Assembly (NCBI RefSeq): GCF_032854445.1
Contig: NC_088299.1
Coordinates: forward strand, 7,418,324 to 7,478,323
Origin: Liolophura sinensis
Taxonomy: Eukaryota > Mollusca > Polyplacophora > Chitonida > Chitonidae
DNA length: 60,000 bases
Direction of reading: 5' to 3'
Positions 17,256 through 30,147 of the stretch are shown in pieces (positions within the stretch are counted from its first letter, which is position 1; every line of letters begins with the position of its first letter). Made by a program: the position numbers and the translations under genes. The notes under the pieces were generated by a model. That model did not search any database. It had not been told where the DNA came from and saw only the letters and a list, made by a program, of their open reading frames with translations.

Positions 17256-20200
17256 ATAAGGTCAAAGGCATAATTTCATTCTCATTAGTCACGCGCCAGA
17301 TGTTCACAGCATTCAGTTTCAACAACACCAGCACAAATCCGATGTGTTACACACTGTACTCAGATCCGATCACGATCGTACATACGACCGGTATTTGCTG
17401 GTGCTGGGACAGTCGTGTTTACAACTCTTTTCCCCAGATGAAGCATTGATATACAATAGTGTCAGAGCGTGTTATGTCCGATGATGGGAGAGGTGACAAC
17501 AGTGTTAGAATTCATGTTTCGGCGTCATTGTTCTAGAATGAGCATCTTAAGCTGGAACTTTGGAGAGTGGTGAGGGGCTGTTCTAAGGACTAGGTTTCCT
17601 GTCATGTGGTAGTGTTACGGGAGTTAATTGAATTATCTCCATTTCACCGCGAACATCTGAGAAGAGGGGTCAGCAACCAACTAAGGCATCAACCTTGTGG
17701 TCACAACTCACTGATAAGGTCTCACTAGGCAGCCTGTGGGAAATTTTTCCGATCAGGTATCTCATCTCCACTCATTCAAGTTCCACGAACTTGTGGCCGA
17801 ATAAAATGGGCTTGCTGCTGGACCTCTTTACCCTCGACTGTGTGGTACCACATAAGCTTTCTGAGTCTCCCATGTTTGGTGTAGAAGATGGAAGGGACAT
17901 GCAAATTTGACCAAGTTTATTTTCACTGTGTTGTCCTCTGTGAGTGTCTTCAAGATGATGACTTCTCCTTACACAAGAAATAGGACTTGACAAATATAGA
18001 AATTCAAGAAGTATACCTTTATACTCTGTTGCTGTAATGCACAGATTTAAGAAGTTATTGCAAAACAATCCAAGTAAAAGTTGTACTGGCAGTTCATAAG
18101 GTAAAAGAAGGAGTCTATATTCAGCATTTTTATCTGTACTGAAACCTTTGAAATGTAGATTCTTCCATCAGCTGCTTAATAATGTAATAAATGAAAATGT
18201 AATGGTCAAAAATTTACTCCAACAGAATTAACTGTGATCTGAGCCAGATTTATCGCATTGCTAAATTCATTAAAATGAATTCTTTCCTCCTCATTGTAGC
18301 TGTTCTATTGACTGGTACATTTTCCTCATGTAAGGGTTCGTTTTGTAGCTCATTTTGTAGCTCATTTTGTAGCTCATTTTGTGAGATTGCTGGAATTTGC
18401 TCACTTTCGGAATGATGTAATTTTATTGTACAAATGAAATGCTGTTTGAAAGGAAATTCATTTTATATGCTTTCTTGATTTTTCTTTGACCGGTATTTCT
18501 TTAACACTTTTTTCCCTCTAATATAGCCATTGAAAACTGTTGTTGTTGATGTTAATATGCAATGTTGTGCTCAGGATGCACCTTCAGGTTTCGATAAGCT
18601 GAAACAAACCCTATGCCATTCAGTAATGTCTTGCTTACTTCTTTACTACTATCTGACGGTGCTGAAGAAAAAGCTATCCTTATTGGAAAACCTGGCAAGA
18701 ACTGTTAACTCAGTTACAAACAAATGACTGTCTTACAGAATATCTGATGGATTTATTTTGTTTCCATGCACGAAAGACACTACAGTATAGTGTTGAAAAG
18801 ACATGTAGTCCATCGTGGCTATTATGGGTTCAGTGAAATGTGCAAGTCCCCTCATGGGCTAACTGGACAGGTTCTTTAAGTTGAAATTTTAATAAATTTA
18901 TTCTAAGACGACATGTATGAGGTGGTCTAAATGTTATATCTCAGTCCCAAAAATAAGCCGTAAAACTGTAATTCAAATTTTGATTTAAGTCAAAAATGGC
19001 TTTGTGGAAATGGCTACAGTTCCTTCCTAAACTTGTGTGGCTTTAATAATTATTATACAGGTACATGTAGCAGTAAGTGTTATAGACCAGAGTACAGTAG
19101 TGTCCTAGAGACTACCCATATACTTCACATACATACTGGGGATTAATAAGTGTACAGACCACTGAGACCAGGTTCATTGACTGATAGTCACTCAAGAAAT
19201 ATGATTAGCTTGCCATTTTCCGTTCACCTAGATAAGGCACAACTGAGGGGAGCTGTCCATTGTTTGATAACTCCAGGCCGCATTCTAGCACACCATTAAG
19301 GAATACGTGTATATGACACGGCCTTTTGATTCCTGGTTTGAAAAATTAAAAATGAAACAATAATTCACTCTATCCTTTTTGTTAATACACTATTCTTGCA
19401 TGTAGGTGTTTAGGGTTATGTTAGAAGGGGATGTAAGAAAAATCCACTTACTGCTCGACATCTGATACCGCCTCTGTATATTTTGATACTCAGAAAAACT
19501 GCCTAATCTGTGATCGTAAAATCCTTGGTGTAACATCTAAACTTACCAGACTGGCCTATAAGTAAACCTGATCATCTTTCATCCTGGAAAATTGTCAAAA
19601 CTGTTAGATTTTGATGAAACAGGTGGTTCAGACAGCACAACCCGGACCCCCCAATTTCACCAGCAAAATACACCATCCCAAACCTCATGGTCGCATTCAG
19701 GTTCTATACACAACGGCCTGTCCTTCCAAAGCTCTTACTTTATGTATTAAGTTCTTAGGTGGTTTGTGTTGAAGTTGTTTTGAAATTTGATCTTGCAGTT
19801 AATGACCCTGAACGCCCATTTTGAGTGACGGCAGGTATACGGATGTCTGTTTTGATGCCTAGATCAAAAAAGCATCGATATGCATGTAGCGCAGATGATA
19901 CCATTTTATTACCAGTATGTGACGAAAATCATCTCAAACAAGTCCTTGTATTAGTCGCGTAAAGATCCAAGTAAGCTATAACGAGTTAGCCTTGGTGCGA
20001 TTATAATTGCTACATTCATCGACTCGTATTGCGACTACCCTGATTCTTCTAATTTTTGAGACACTTGATCTGCTCTTTTCAGCCAATATACAGGTAATCG
20101 TAGCAGGAATATGTGATTTTTTAATTGATCTAATGAACAACATATTTATAGTTTTATTTTTCCACAAAAATGGGAAATAAATGTAATGTCTGTCCACAAA

Positions 20201-21687
20201 ATTAGAAGAAATAGCGTAATCGAATAAATATGACCTGTTAGATTTTATTGGGTGCAATTTGTACCTTACGACGGGTATAGACATGTAGATGTGGCGTTTA
20301 GATATATAGCAGTGCTGCATATGGCTTTACCCCTTTGAGCTCGCGTCCCGAACCCCAGCTTGTACTCTTATACCTTCATATTTTCTGTTCCTTTAGTGGT
20401 AATTAACACATTTGTAAGCCTCCGGTATAATACAGCCGATGACAAAACGCAATTAAACGTGAACACGAGTGCCTGAAGACCGAAATATATGCCGGCAATT
20501 TTGTGGGATAAAGTATCTAGCAAATATTCGGGCTATTTCCAGTCTCTCAGATTAAAAAGCTTTTTCTATCACATGAACTTACGGGGCAGCGAGAGAAAAA
20601 TTGTTTCATTTCTTTTTTTCATGCCATTGATAAATTCTCTTTTCGTCATCTGGAAAAAAAAAAGAAAAGAAAATTGTATGTGTCCCAAGAAAAACCATGA
20701 AATTATTGCTGAGTGATTGACATCTTAAAACACTGAAGCGTTTCTGGCTTATGCGAAGGGAGCACGATTTGCTTTGTAGATATTATATTGTATATGTACA
20801 GTGTATACAGAATCGTCTGGATCCAGGTTTCCAAGGTTGAATCAAGATTTCCAAGGAAACTGCATTATTGATTATTTCTCCCTTGAAAGATAATAAAATA
20901 AAGTGTTCAGGTGACCCTCATATACACGCCCGAACATTATGTTCATATTCACATCGTAGATACACGGTAGACAAGGATTATAGACTGTATTCATGGAAAA
21001 TAAAGATGTAGCCCTGACTCTCTCACGTTTGTCCATGTATAACATAGTTGTCAGTTAAATGCCAGCCTAGACACCTACTGAATAAGTGTGACTCTTTGAC
21101 ATACCGTGACATCTGTGTATCCACGGAAATATTAAAGTACATGCAGAAAACAACAGGAGATACATCCCTGATACCAATACGGAGGACAGAGGGACAAAAT
21201 TACTTTGCCTAATAGCGTCGGGCGTATAAAGGGATAAAGTCAGTGGGGAAATTAATGTCGTCCTACGTTATTTTGCACCACAGGGAATGGATAGCTAAAC
21301 TGAGGGAAACAATTTCCTCCGGGTTAGCCGAATTCAGTTGTTGAGTATTCTTTTATTAATGGAGGAAAAAAAAAGAAATATTACTTCGACGGTTACATAC
21401 TTCCGGTGATCTGTAGAGAATAAATATGTAGTTTTGGTATACGACGGACGTTTTACACAAAGTCTCCAGACTCGAGACTCGATTTCATGGAATTCCACGG
21501 ACTCCTTAAACGTTAATTAGGGAGAAGGTGCATGGCTATTCGTGAGAAAAAGTCGTATTGATTTTTGCATAATATTTACTAAGGCGTTCGAACATTGCTG
21601 TAAAATTCGATCTAGTGGACTTATGTAATGCAAGGCTCACTGTTTGCACAGAAAACCAATGCCGTACAGAACCAGTCAAATTAGATG
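17256..21687. other. Gene-poor region downstream of EMC5
   Basis: The first part probably holds the EMC5 3' UTR, with an AATAAA at 17800-17805. A short tandem repeat (TTTTGTAGCTCA, about four copies) lies near 18340-18382. The rest is AT-rich with short random open frames only; no gene is supported. Confidence 0.55.
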
Positions 21688-21926
21688 AAAGAGGCTACAG
21701 CAGAGTTTTTTTCTCTCCTGTCGTATTTCTAGTGTTCAAATGATTCTGATATTTGAAAAGTTATAATACGACACGCCTTACGAACGTATTACTGATTCTG
21801 AACAGTAAAAAAATGCCCAGACGAGGCTGATATTTTGTAAAAAAAAAAAAAAAAAAAAAATAGACAAAATTCGATTCAGTTTGCGGTGATCGATTTTTTG
21901 TCAAAAATGTCCGGTATGACCTTTTT
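21688..21926. mobile_element. Inverted-repeat MITE-like element, copy 2 (diverged)
   Basis: It begins AAAGAGGCTACAGCAGAG, ends with GTCAAAAATGTCCGGTATG then ACCTTTTT, and has GATTCTGAACAGTAA and CCCAGACGAGGCTG inside. The order and ends match copy 1 at 14061-14400. It is shorter and contains an A run of about 20. Confidence 0.6.
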
Positions 21927-22370
21927 AAATATCGACTGCCCAGCGCTCATTCGACTTAAGCCAGGTAAGAGACTCGAACCCCTGACTTATGCGGTGCTAA
22001 ACCCAATAAAATAATTTATTAATCATTCTAAATGAAAGCTGTATGTCTGACATATTGTTTCACCGAAAATGGATTACACTGTGTTGTTAATTTGGCCAGG
22101 TGGAGCGTGACCAAGAACGATGGCTCAATCATGCAGAAAGGTCAGTCAGCGGCCGCTTGCACAAAAGTATCGTAAGCATAAGTTGATTGTAAATGAATTA
22201 GGTCGATCACCACCTCATGGACACTAAAAAAAATGTGTTAAGTTTAAGAGAAAGTCTGTTGTTTGAGTGATGCCAGAATGTATTCTATTCTTGAAACATA
22301 AGAAACTTGTCATTTTCAACATTATATCCGGTTAGTCTGGCATAATCTTTGTGTTGAATTAATAGAATAT

Positions 22371-22504
22371 GGACGCTTACGATTACGCTGAAACACCGTT
22401 GTTGCCAAATTATGAGGACCAATCACGTAACGATAACGACAAATGTCACACGATTGGCTGAGCTAGACTGGCAACACGGGTGTTTCCGTATGATCGTAAA
22501 CGCC
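22371..22504. mobile_element. Fold-back (hairpin) element
   Basis: Arm one, GGACGCTTACGATTACGCTG followed by AAACACCGTTGTTGCC, pairs imperfectly with GGCAACACGGGTGTTTCCGT followed by ATGATCGTAAACGCCC. Inner arms CCAATC and GATTGG extend the stem. No protein is encoded. It looks like a small MITE relic. Confidence 0.55.
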
Positions 22505-24266
22505 CTAGGTGTGCTGTATTTAAAAGAAATAATCAACAGGAATGACAGAATGCATTCCAGTATCACACAAACAACGGACTATTTGTTAAACTTAACAGAT
22601 CATTCTTTGGAGAGTAACCTTAACTCACAATCGACGCGCTCTTGAACGAAAGGATTGTAAGCTTGATTTGTTCCTCTTCTTCTTCCAAAATATATCTTCT
22701 GTCCACTCAATATGAGCTCTTTTGCTTCCACACAAGCCTTTTAAAACCTGACTGGAAAAGACGGACATTGTTTCGGAAAGCTTTCGTCTAATTCCAGAAG
22801 CCGCAAATCGGCCCAAGGTGAAAATAAAATTGCATAAACGTATATTTTTATTTGTTAAATACAAAATGAAGTAAGCAATTTTAGATTAAATCCACATGTA
22901 TGATAGCTACACTGCGTAACTCGTATCGTATAAATGCCTCAAAAGACACTGAGCATATGGCACAATTTATGATTGGTAGTGTTTATCAGAATTTGGAGCC
23001 TTTTTTCTTCTCTTGATCAGGTATGGAGACGACAACAGACCGAAGGTGTGTTGCTTCAACCCCCAGAGACACTGATTATTTATTTTAAAAAAATATTTTT
23101 TTTTTACTTATTTATTTTTAACTTGTCAGGCGTGAAATTTTCAATGTGTCGTGATGTTTTTTCCCCGAAACTTCAAATTGCGATACACTTGTCTTAATGA
23201 AACACTTATAACTTGCACTCAAACTTAAGTTCTAGGGTTAAAATAAGTGTTTAAATGAAATTAAATCAAAATTTAGATTTATGCAAAAACTGGCATTGTG
23301 GAATCACCTATCATCCATGATTAGGAAAAAACTGCTTAGTAACACAGAAAACTTAGAAACAGAAAATAAAGATCGATTCGCTAGCAAGGCCCCATAATTG
23401 CATGTAACCTAGTACTAAACTAAACTAACTAACTAAATAAATAAATACGTAAATACATATTCTGATATTATTAGTGCAAAAAATATATTTTATCTTCATC
23501 TCTCTGAAACAATTACAAGGAATGTTTGACATTTGTGTCAAGCCACACAGAGAATGAACTACTTCAAAAATAGCCAGTCCGTTATTGCATGTTCAGTGCG
23601 ATGAGTCATTACTAGACACTATCAAGATAATAAAAACAGATTAAGAATATATCATCATTGCATAGTTGTCTTAAACGATTTTAAAATTGAAAAGTTCAGA
23701 GACAAATCCTTTCCGCCCATGGGAACAACAATCAAACAATCCAATATAATTAAACTGAAGACTCCTTATTATAATCAAAGTTATTAACTTTTACATATAT
23801 ACATACAAGTCTCTTACAGCTTTTATTTCCTCAAAATGGTGTTCCTATGTCATGCGCAAAATTGGCAAGCTACAACATTTAAGTATAATCCAAAACTGAT
23901 GATGAGTGACACATGGAGGTATAATCATAAATATACTACAATATGATGTAAGTAAAATTTGCTCATAATTTTCATTCACGTTAGATTCTGGACCCAGGCT
24001 CACCGAACTGTCTTTAAAAGACTAAAGCCAGGCTTAGCTGTAACTTCAAAACAGTTTACTTTACCATACAAACTTTTGCTTCATAACTTGAAAGTTGACT
24101 TCAACATTGATGACACTTGTATAACTTGTATAATTAGCGTGTAAGTTTACATCTAAGTAGCGGTATAATATCACAGGTTAAGACTTAAGTTTAAGGTAAC
24201 TACTTGATCCTGGAGATTTTTAAACAGTGTATACACAATATATATATTAGTATAGCTCGATCATTA
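22505..24266. other. Intergenic region 3' of the SLC10-like gene
   Basis: AT-rich, no gene seen. A minus-strand AATAAA (TTTATT at about 23823-23828) lies some 440 bp beyond the SLC10-like stop codon and could be its polyadenylation signal. Confidence 0.45.
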
Positions 24267-24925
24267 TTATCCCATCACAGTCTTATCCCAAACGACTTCA
24301 AGTTCCTTTGAAGCAGTTTTGGATGGCTCCAAGCTGTCCTCTTTTAGAAAATGGACGCTGTGAGCATCTGATGCTGACTTTCTCTTGGCATAAAACCGTA
24401 GATAGAGGTGGTAAATGGCAGCGGTTATCAACAAGGGTATTGACGTCATCATCGATGACGTCACAGGAGCTATTCCCGCCAAGACATTATCGGGCGGCGA
24501 GAAGGAGAACATTACCATGATGAAGGCAATGCCAATGTTCTGAACGCCAGTCTCTATGGCGATAGTTCTTGAAAATTTCCAGCTTTGCTTGAAGATTCGC
24601 GCTAAAATAAAACCGATGACAAAGCCCAAGTTGGGCAGCAGAAAAGTGGCAATTAACAGCGCTGGTGTGATTAATTTGAACATGTAAATATTCAAGTAGA
24701 CACCCATGGCGGATACGATTACAAGCTGGAATATGGTCAGAGGTATCAGAACCCTGACCAAAGATTGAGTGCGAGTCGGTCTCTTGTGCTTCAAGGCAAT
24801 TCCAATGGACAGAGGAATGGCTATCATCAAAAGGGAAATGATTATGTTGACGTAAGGAATCTTGATTTGTGAGTGGTCTTTTAGGACATAGCGTCCCAAG
24901 GTGAAGATCCAGAGTGGAAAGGTAC
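24267..24925 (-). CDS. SLC10-like exon 3 (last coding exon)
   Basis: It encodes TFPLWIFTLGRYVLKD, several hydrophobic helices, IETGVQNIGIAFIMVMFSF and a hydrophilic C-terminal tail ending VVWDKTVMG, then TAA. The upstream ATG reading into this exon is intronic. Confidence 0.92.
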
Positions 24926-27900
24926 CTGTTAACAGAAGAAAAACCATGTTATTCCACCGTCAAATATTCCAAAAGAAACACGAGTACATGTATTCACTGT
25001 TAGTGGCAGTTTAAGGTGGAGAAAACATAAATCATACAGTTCAAATATCTTTTCCAAAGACACTTGAGTATAATTTTTGTACGGTGGCTATTTGGGATCA
25101 TCGCTTGGTATTCATAGCCTTTACGTATTAATGCTGTAAATGAGGACGTAACACTCTATTTGCACTATAGGATTTGGCCTTTCAGTTAACAAATGTGTTC
25201 AGCTTTTGATCCCATTTATATTTATATAATATATTCACAGATATTATCATCAATCAGATTAAATGCATGTATTTGGATATAAACGATTTAGATTCACATA
25301 AGTTTATTAGACATGCATCACATCCTTATTTAGAACATTATTATGCAAAGACGAAATATACGAAGAGGTGGTCCCAAATAACCACTATACAAAAATATTT
25401 TCAAATACACTTTATCCTGAAAGAACAAAATCGAATAAATACAAAAGACCATATTCACAAATAACTTTTCACGCTCTTTCATCTAATTTTGGCATTATAT
25501 TTATGTTTTTTTTCTCCTATAAAGTGGGGTTTATTAAGCCTACAGGTATTTATTTGATTGGTGTTTAACGCCAAACATTTAAATAAATGTATCAGTTTAT
25601 ATTATATATGATATAGGCGATCGGGCTTAAAAGCTCGAGACGAACCACGGCCACTTGCCCGGTAAACAATGGATTCAAAAACATAACATTTTTTCATTAC
25701 TGTTTTGAATGTTTTGGGTAGGGGGAGATATAATCCTCTGTATACTGACAAGATTCGTTTGGACCTGAAGGAAACAAAAAAATGGAATTGCATGGCACCA
25801 CCTTCCATTCTAAGTATCGAGATAGATAATAGTACACCAATCGCGAACCAATATGGAAGTGTCATGCCAATACTCGCAAAACTAATTTCTAAAAGGTTGT
25901 AAAAAGACATTCGTATATTAATCGCGGCGAACGGATACGACAAGGAAATGTTCTGTTTAGGTGATTTAATCTGGCAAGGTGTTTTGACCTTAGTGTTTGA
26001 ACATATTCTAGGTACCACGAGCAGTTTTTCTTGTTTCCAAATTTCATACATTACAGCATAAGGAGTAAAACCACAGCAGCTTTGTCAGTTTAATAGTTCT
26101 GAAGTGGTCACACGTAACCGTACATATCTGGGCCCAGCTTTACAAAAATGTCGTACGTGTACGATAATCGCACATATAGGACAATCGTACGGTAACAGTG
26201 ACACAAAAACATCGTACGACAAATGTACGATAAAAACTATCGTACGCCCCTTTGTGAAACTAGGCCGTGGTCTTTCTTTACTGTAATTTACCTAAGGGTT
26301 TTAGCATTTCATGTCAACGTATAAGAAAATAGCAAATTAAACACCCTCTTACATAACTAAAAATATACCTGTATGATTCAAAGTGTGTAAATGGCTGTGA
26401 ACAGTACGTAATTACACTTTTCTCTCCATGGCTCAGTAAACTTATAAACCTGTTCAATTCCAATCCCTTCAACTCGGAAGTGTCATTATGAAAGACTCAG
26501 TATAGACAGAAAACACAAGAACAGCGAAGACAGTGTGACAGTTGGCAAATAATCACACGCACCGGGGAAATACGGCCTCTTGCCAATTTACCTTAGTAAG
26601 GGTTTTATTCTAACTGTTTATGTAAATGCTTAAATAGTAGCCTCATCAAGCTGTCATGTATAATCAGGTGCCTACGCACTGCTGTCGCTTGTTGGTGTAA
26701 CTGACTTGTTCATATTTATATATTATGTGATATAAAATATGCAGGCATTGCACAATAATGGCGCACAGCTCGTGAAAAATGGGCCTGGGGAATTCATAGT
26801 AACACCTGTACCTTATATCCCAGGATACTACAAGTGAAGTGACATCAGTTATACAATGAGTATAATTCTCTTGTAAGTAGACATGGACAGAGCGTCCAGA
26901 ATCTCTGGCGCTATGCTTCATGATTGAATCTAGTTCCGCATAATCCAGGGCTAGGGGCTGTATATTCATCGTGTTGAATTAGATCGCCACATTGGATATA
27001 TGAACACTTGTAATCAAAGCGCAACTGAGATATATATTTTGTTATCGACAACTGATATTCTACCATGGTACACGATTTGAATACTAATTACACTCAGTCG
27101 CCTGGAACATGTCTTTCGTTTTTCCAACATCATTGAAAACTGTTGACTGCATGATTTCATCTTAACTTCTTAATTCATATATTTTCTTAGTTCTTTTGCG
27201 GTTTGTGCTATATGTCTTTTTGATAACTGGACTTGCAATTACTGACCTGGAACGTCCATATTGGTTTACCGCTGGTATACGAATGAGTTTTGACGAGTAG
27301 AATCAAAATATCGGAGAGAAGGAGGAGTCAAGTGGGACTAACCCCAGCATAAGAGCTAGCCGGCCCTGTGTTCATATTTTATACACTTTATTCTCTTTCT
27401 GCTCTAGTTAACCACATACTATTCTCGTAAGACGAAAATGGACAGGGATCATAGAACTGTTCATTTTGGGCCAGGGGCCACTTTTACAGGGGTCACAGGT
27501 CGTACCTTTTCCTGATTCGTGAACCACGTTGTTTAGGTTATAGGCACTTCCATATTAGACGACGTCATTCACAATAAAAGTAATTAATGAAATGTTATAA
27601 ATAAATAAATAAATAAAACGTACCAATAGCTGCAATGTTACTTATGGTCGTCATGGTAACTGATAAGGAAACATCCCCGTTTAGGAGGTAAGCATAGAAA
27701 TTACTGGCTCCTCCTCCGGGTGCGCAGCCACAGGCGAAAAACCCCAGGGCCATCGTCTCCGAGGGGAAGTGCACTGCCATGGTTAAGCCAAATGCTATCT
27801 GTAAACAACAACAACAATATAAACATTCCTACACGAACACATCAACTCAAAACTTGAAAGTACTTACGCAAAAGGAATACAAGGGGGAATCTTAAAATTG

Positions 27901-28985
27901 TACACACTGCGGCTGTTTAATCATCGGTGTTTACAGCCCTATCCTTCCGATGACTGCCTACAATTTTCTGAAATGGACATTAAATCAGATATTTATAATA
28001 AACATACAGTGTAACTTCCTTGTGACCCAAACACACTATGAAGTGGCAGTCTCTCGTATTTAAAATTCGTTGCCTAACGAACGCAATTGTATATTTCTTA
28101 TCGGGGCTATTCTGTCATTGATTTATTACCGTAATCCCGTCTTGCTCCAGTATGTATGTACAATACACAGTCTTCTAAATGTATGACTTACCAGAGGCAT
28201 AAGGAAGAACTGGCAAGCGAGCCCAATGAGCGGAGCGATGGGTCTGTGCCAAACCTCCCTCAGCACTTGCAGTTCTGTTTTGCAACCCATTGCAACCATA
28301 AGACAAATCAAGAATAACACCATCAGTGCCTTGAACACAGTATCCAAGGCTGTCTGCTTCTTCATGCAAATAACGTGTAGCTTCGCGGGAAAATAATCCT
28401 GCCCTACGTCCGACGAGTTGGCGGCTGATGTAGCAAACGGTAGTAAATGAGCCAGTGACACATTGCCACTACTAAAGTACTGGTATTCTGTGCTGGAGGT
28501 ATTTTTCGCTGATATTTGAAATGGGTTTAATGGACCTGTGGTATTCTTCGACACAGCGTCTATAATAAGAAGCGAGCGTCCCGGTAAACGTCCTTCCATA
28601 GTAACCGCGATACTCCCTGATAATGTGCCGCCATTCCCAGCCTTCTGGGTACATTCAACAACAACATCGTTGGTGATTGATGGTTTCACTATCGTTATGC
28701 TGATAACAGTACTGTCAGTTACTCTGACCTCGAAGTCATAGTTGTCCAAGGGCAGAACTGAGCAATTTACGGAATAGTTTAGAAGCACCGTGGTTTTCTT
28801 CGTCCATATAAGTCATGACATCCCTGGATTCGATCCAGAACGTTAAGCCTTCGATCTTCACATGAGTTACGTTGGTCGAATCAGCTATCGTCACATTAGA
28901 AGGTCCTATCGTTGTGAATTCTCCGGTCTTCCATGGGGATACAGTCTTCCTTGCCCTCCAGTCATCAAAATCAGTAGTGTTATTA
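24267..28985 (-). CDS. SLC10-family sodium/bile-acid-symporter-like transporter, three coding exons, one frameshift
   Basis: SLC10 proteins are sodium-coupled carriers of bile acids and steroid sulfates; the SLC10A3/A5 branch has a long extracellular N-terminus and mostly unknown substrates. Exons: about 28985-28192, 27798-27624 and 24925-24267. Splices are CTG|GTAAGT to TTTACAG|ATAGCA, and ATTG|GTACGT to TTAACAG|GTACC, which rebuild Gly. The first exon gives an Asn-rich ectodomain with many N-glycosylation sequons, then a membrane segment. Exon 2 carries ACGCAPGGGASN, equivalent to the family's CCPGG.GSN sodium-site motif. Exon 3 carries IETGVQNIGIAF, whose Glu and Gln four residues apart are the second sodium-site pair. 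About eight or nine hydrophobic segments follow the ectodomain. One extra A in an A4 run (28794-28797) breaks the frame inside the ectodomain, so the gene as assembled is broken unless this is a sequencing error. Membership of the A3/A5 branch is inferred. Confidence 0.88.
25547..25575 (-). mobile_element. Family A SINE tail fragment
   Basis: TATTTATTTGATTGGTGTTT followed by AACGCC is the SINE 3' end only. Confidence 0.55.
26131..26266. mobile_element. Small fold-back MITE
   Basis: The left end GGCCCAGCTTTACAAAAATG pairs with the right end, whose reverse complement begins GGCCTAGTTTCACAAAGGGG. The interior is rich in CGTACGA-type palindromes. It has the structure of short MITEs ending in GGCC.AGTTTCACAAA. 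Confidence 0.65.
26521..26640 (-). repeat. Dispersed repeat family F, copy 1
   Basis: On the reverse strand: ACAGTTAGAATAAAACCCTT, GGTAAATTGGCAAGAGGCCG, TATTTCCCCGGTGCGTGTGA and CACACTGTC. The same order recurs at 30016, 33243, 39605, 39779 and 40074. Confidence 0.65.
27624..27798 (-). CDS. SLC10-like exon 2
   Basis: It encodes IAFGLTMAVHFPSETMALGF followed by FACGCAPGGGASN and a membrane segment ending NIAAI. Acceptor and donor are canonical. This exon carries the family's Gly/Asn sodium-site loop. Confidence 0.9.
28192..28985 (-). CDS. SLC10-like exon 1 (ectodomain and first membrane segment)
   Basis: Two frames join at the A4 run at 28794-28797. The upstream frame reads WKTGEFTTIGPSNVTIAD and FWIESRDVMTYMDEE. 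The downstream frame reads TTVLLNYSVNCSVLPL, VEGRLPGRS-like MEGRLPGRSLLIID, and ends in MVLFLICLMVAMGCKTEL and CQFFLMPL before GTAAGT. The 5' limit is uncertain. A TTCTTCTTTTTAG acceptor gives 28985; alternatively an ATG at 29016 opens a hydrophobic MARMVQFFFLVITLLILMTG signal-peptide-like start in a third frame. Confidence 0.78.
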
Positions 28986-29016
28986 CTAAAAAGAAGAATT
29001 GAACCATTCTAGCCAT

Positions 29017-30015
29017 GTTGTTCAGCTAAGCCTCAACGACGAACTGGGCATTGAACATATCTGCTAATATATCCGCTCTGAGCGTGACCCGCCATCTGCT
29101 CACCGAGCCGCAGTATAGTGCTGGGCTGTGTAGGCCTAATGCCTGTTTGAGTCATTTAGAGTAACAGCTTTTAAGTGCGAATGTGCTTACACACGGGGCT
29201 GGTAGTGGATACTGTATAACTCCACTGGGGCTGTATATGTCGCAATATCAGTTCACAGGTCGGACAGTGCCCGTGAAGACGTTAATTCAGGCGTCCATAC
29301 ACACATAAGTTCTCCTGTTAGTCAACTGGCTGCTTTAGATTTCTACCGAATAGTATTGGCACTTTGACAACTAAAACTTCCTGTGTAAAAAAGTCCACAA
29401 ACGCAGTACACTTGACTGAGCTTAAAACCATATCACCGCCTAAACCGGGCTTTGCATGGTCTATTTTCTGACACGTTATAAAGCCAGTCTATATCCGCGT
29501 GTATTCAACGCTCGACATTCTACTGACAACTGCATAGGCCTACACAACCCCGGAACAGCTGACAAAGCTTCTATTATGACGTAGATGTAAATAAATCACC
29601 TGGGTCCAAAGTGGCAGACATAGTTTTTGGCATCACCCTCGGCTGATAACTCTATCTGTGAGACAATATGTATTTTCACATACTGAACTATGACTTGGTC
29701 ACACGTTGGCCTGTGCAATGATACGTCCCTTAGATAACAACACACTGACAGAGTTATCTTGCCCGGGATCACTCCAACCCCAGATTATGGAGATATGTAG
29801 CTATGTTATGAAAAGATCCGCCCAGTTTTTCCACCGGGGCATTAGCTCTTCCCCATCAAACGCGCATGTGCCTTTCGCAATGTGAGTAAAATATAAATAA
29901 CGTCCGGGTTGTGTTTCTGTGAAAAAAAAGGAACATTATCTGAGTTAAAATATTGTGTATAACATCTATACAGATCGATCTGTATTTATACATTAACACT
30001 GAGGATAAAATTCTA
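29017..30015. other. 5' flank of the SLC10-like gene
   Basis: About 1 kb with no recognised gene. It should contain the promoter and possibly a 5' exon of the SLC10-like gene, but no element can be named. Confidence 0.4.
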
Positions 30016-30120
30016 GATGAGGTAAATTGACAAGAGGCCCGATTTCATCGGTTACGTGTGACCCTTTAGCCAACTCTCACACTGTTGTCACCGCTCTGGT
30101 TTTACACTCTGTGATCTTTC
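30016..30120 (+). repeat. Dispersed repeat family F, copy 2
   Basis: GATGAGGTAAATTGACAAGA, GGCCCGATTTCATCGGTTAC, GTGTGACC and CACACTGTTGTCACCGCTCT appear in the family order. The left part is missing. Confidence 0.65.
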
Positions 30121-30147
30121 ATAACCGAACAAATTGAACACTCAATA

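Larger units (their letters stand above)
24926..27623. other. SLC10-like intron 2
   Basis: The intron contains a short SINE tail fragment (25547-25575), a fold-back element (26131-26266) and a minus-strand copy of a dispersed repeat (26521-26640). A 149-codon minus-strand open frame at 25602-26051 includes a hydrophobic stretch but matches no family I know and is not called as a gene. Confidence 0.6.

Noticed and set aside
25602-26051. 149-codon minus-strand frame with a hydrophobic stretch
   Set aside because: It lies in an intron of the SLC10-like gene, resembles no family I know and has no supporting splice or codon evidence. Kept only as a note.
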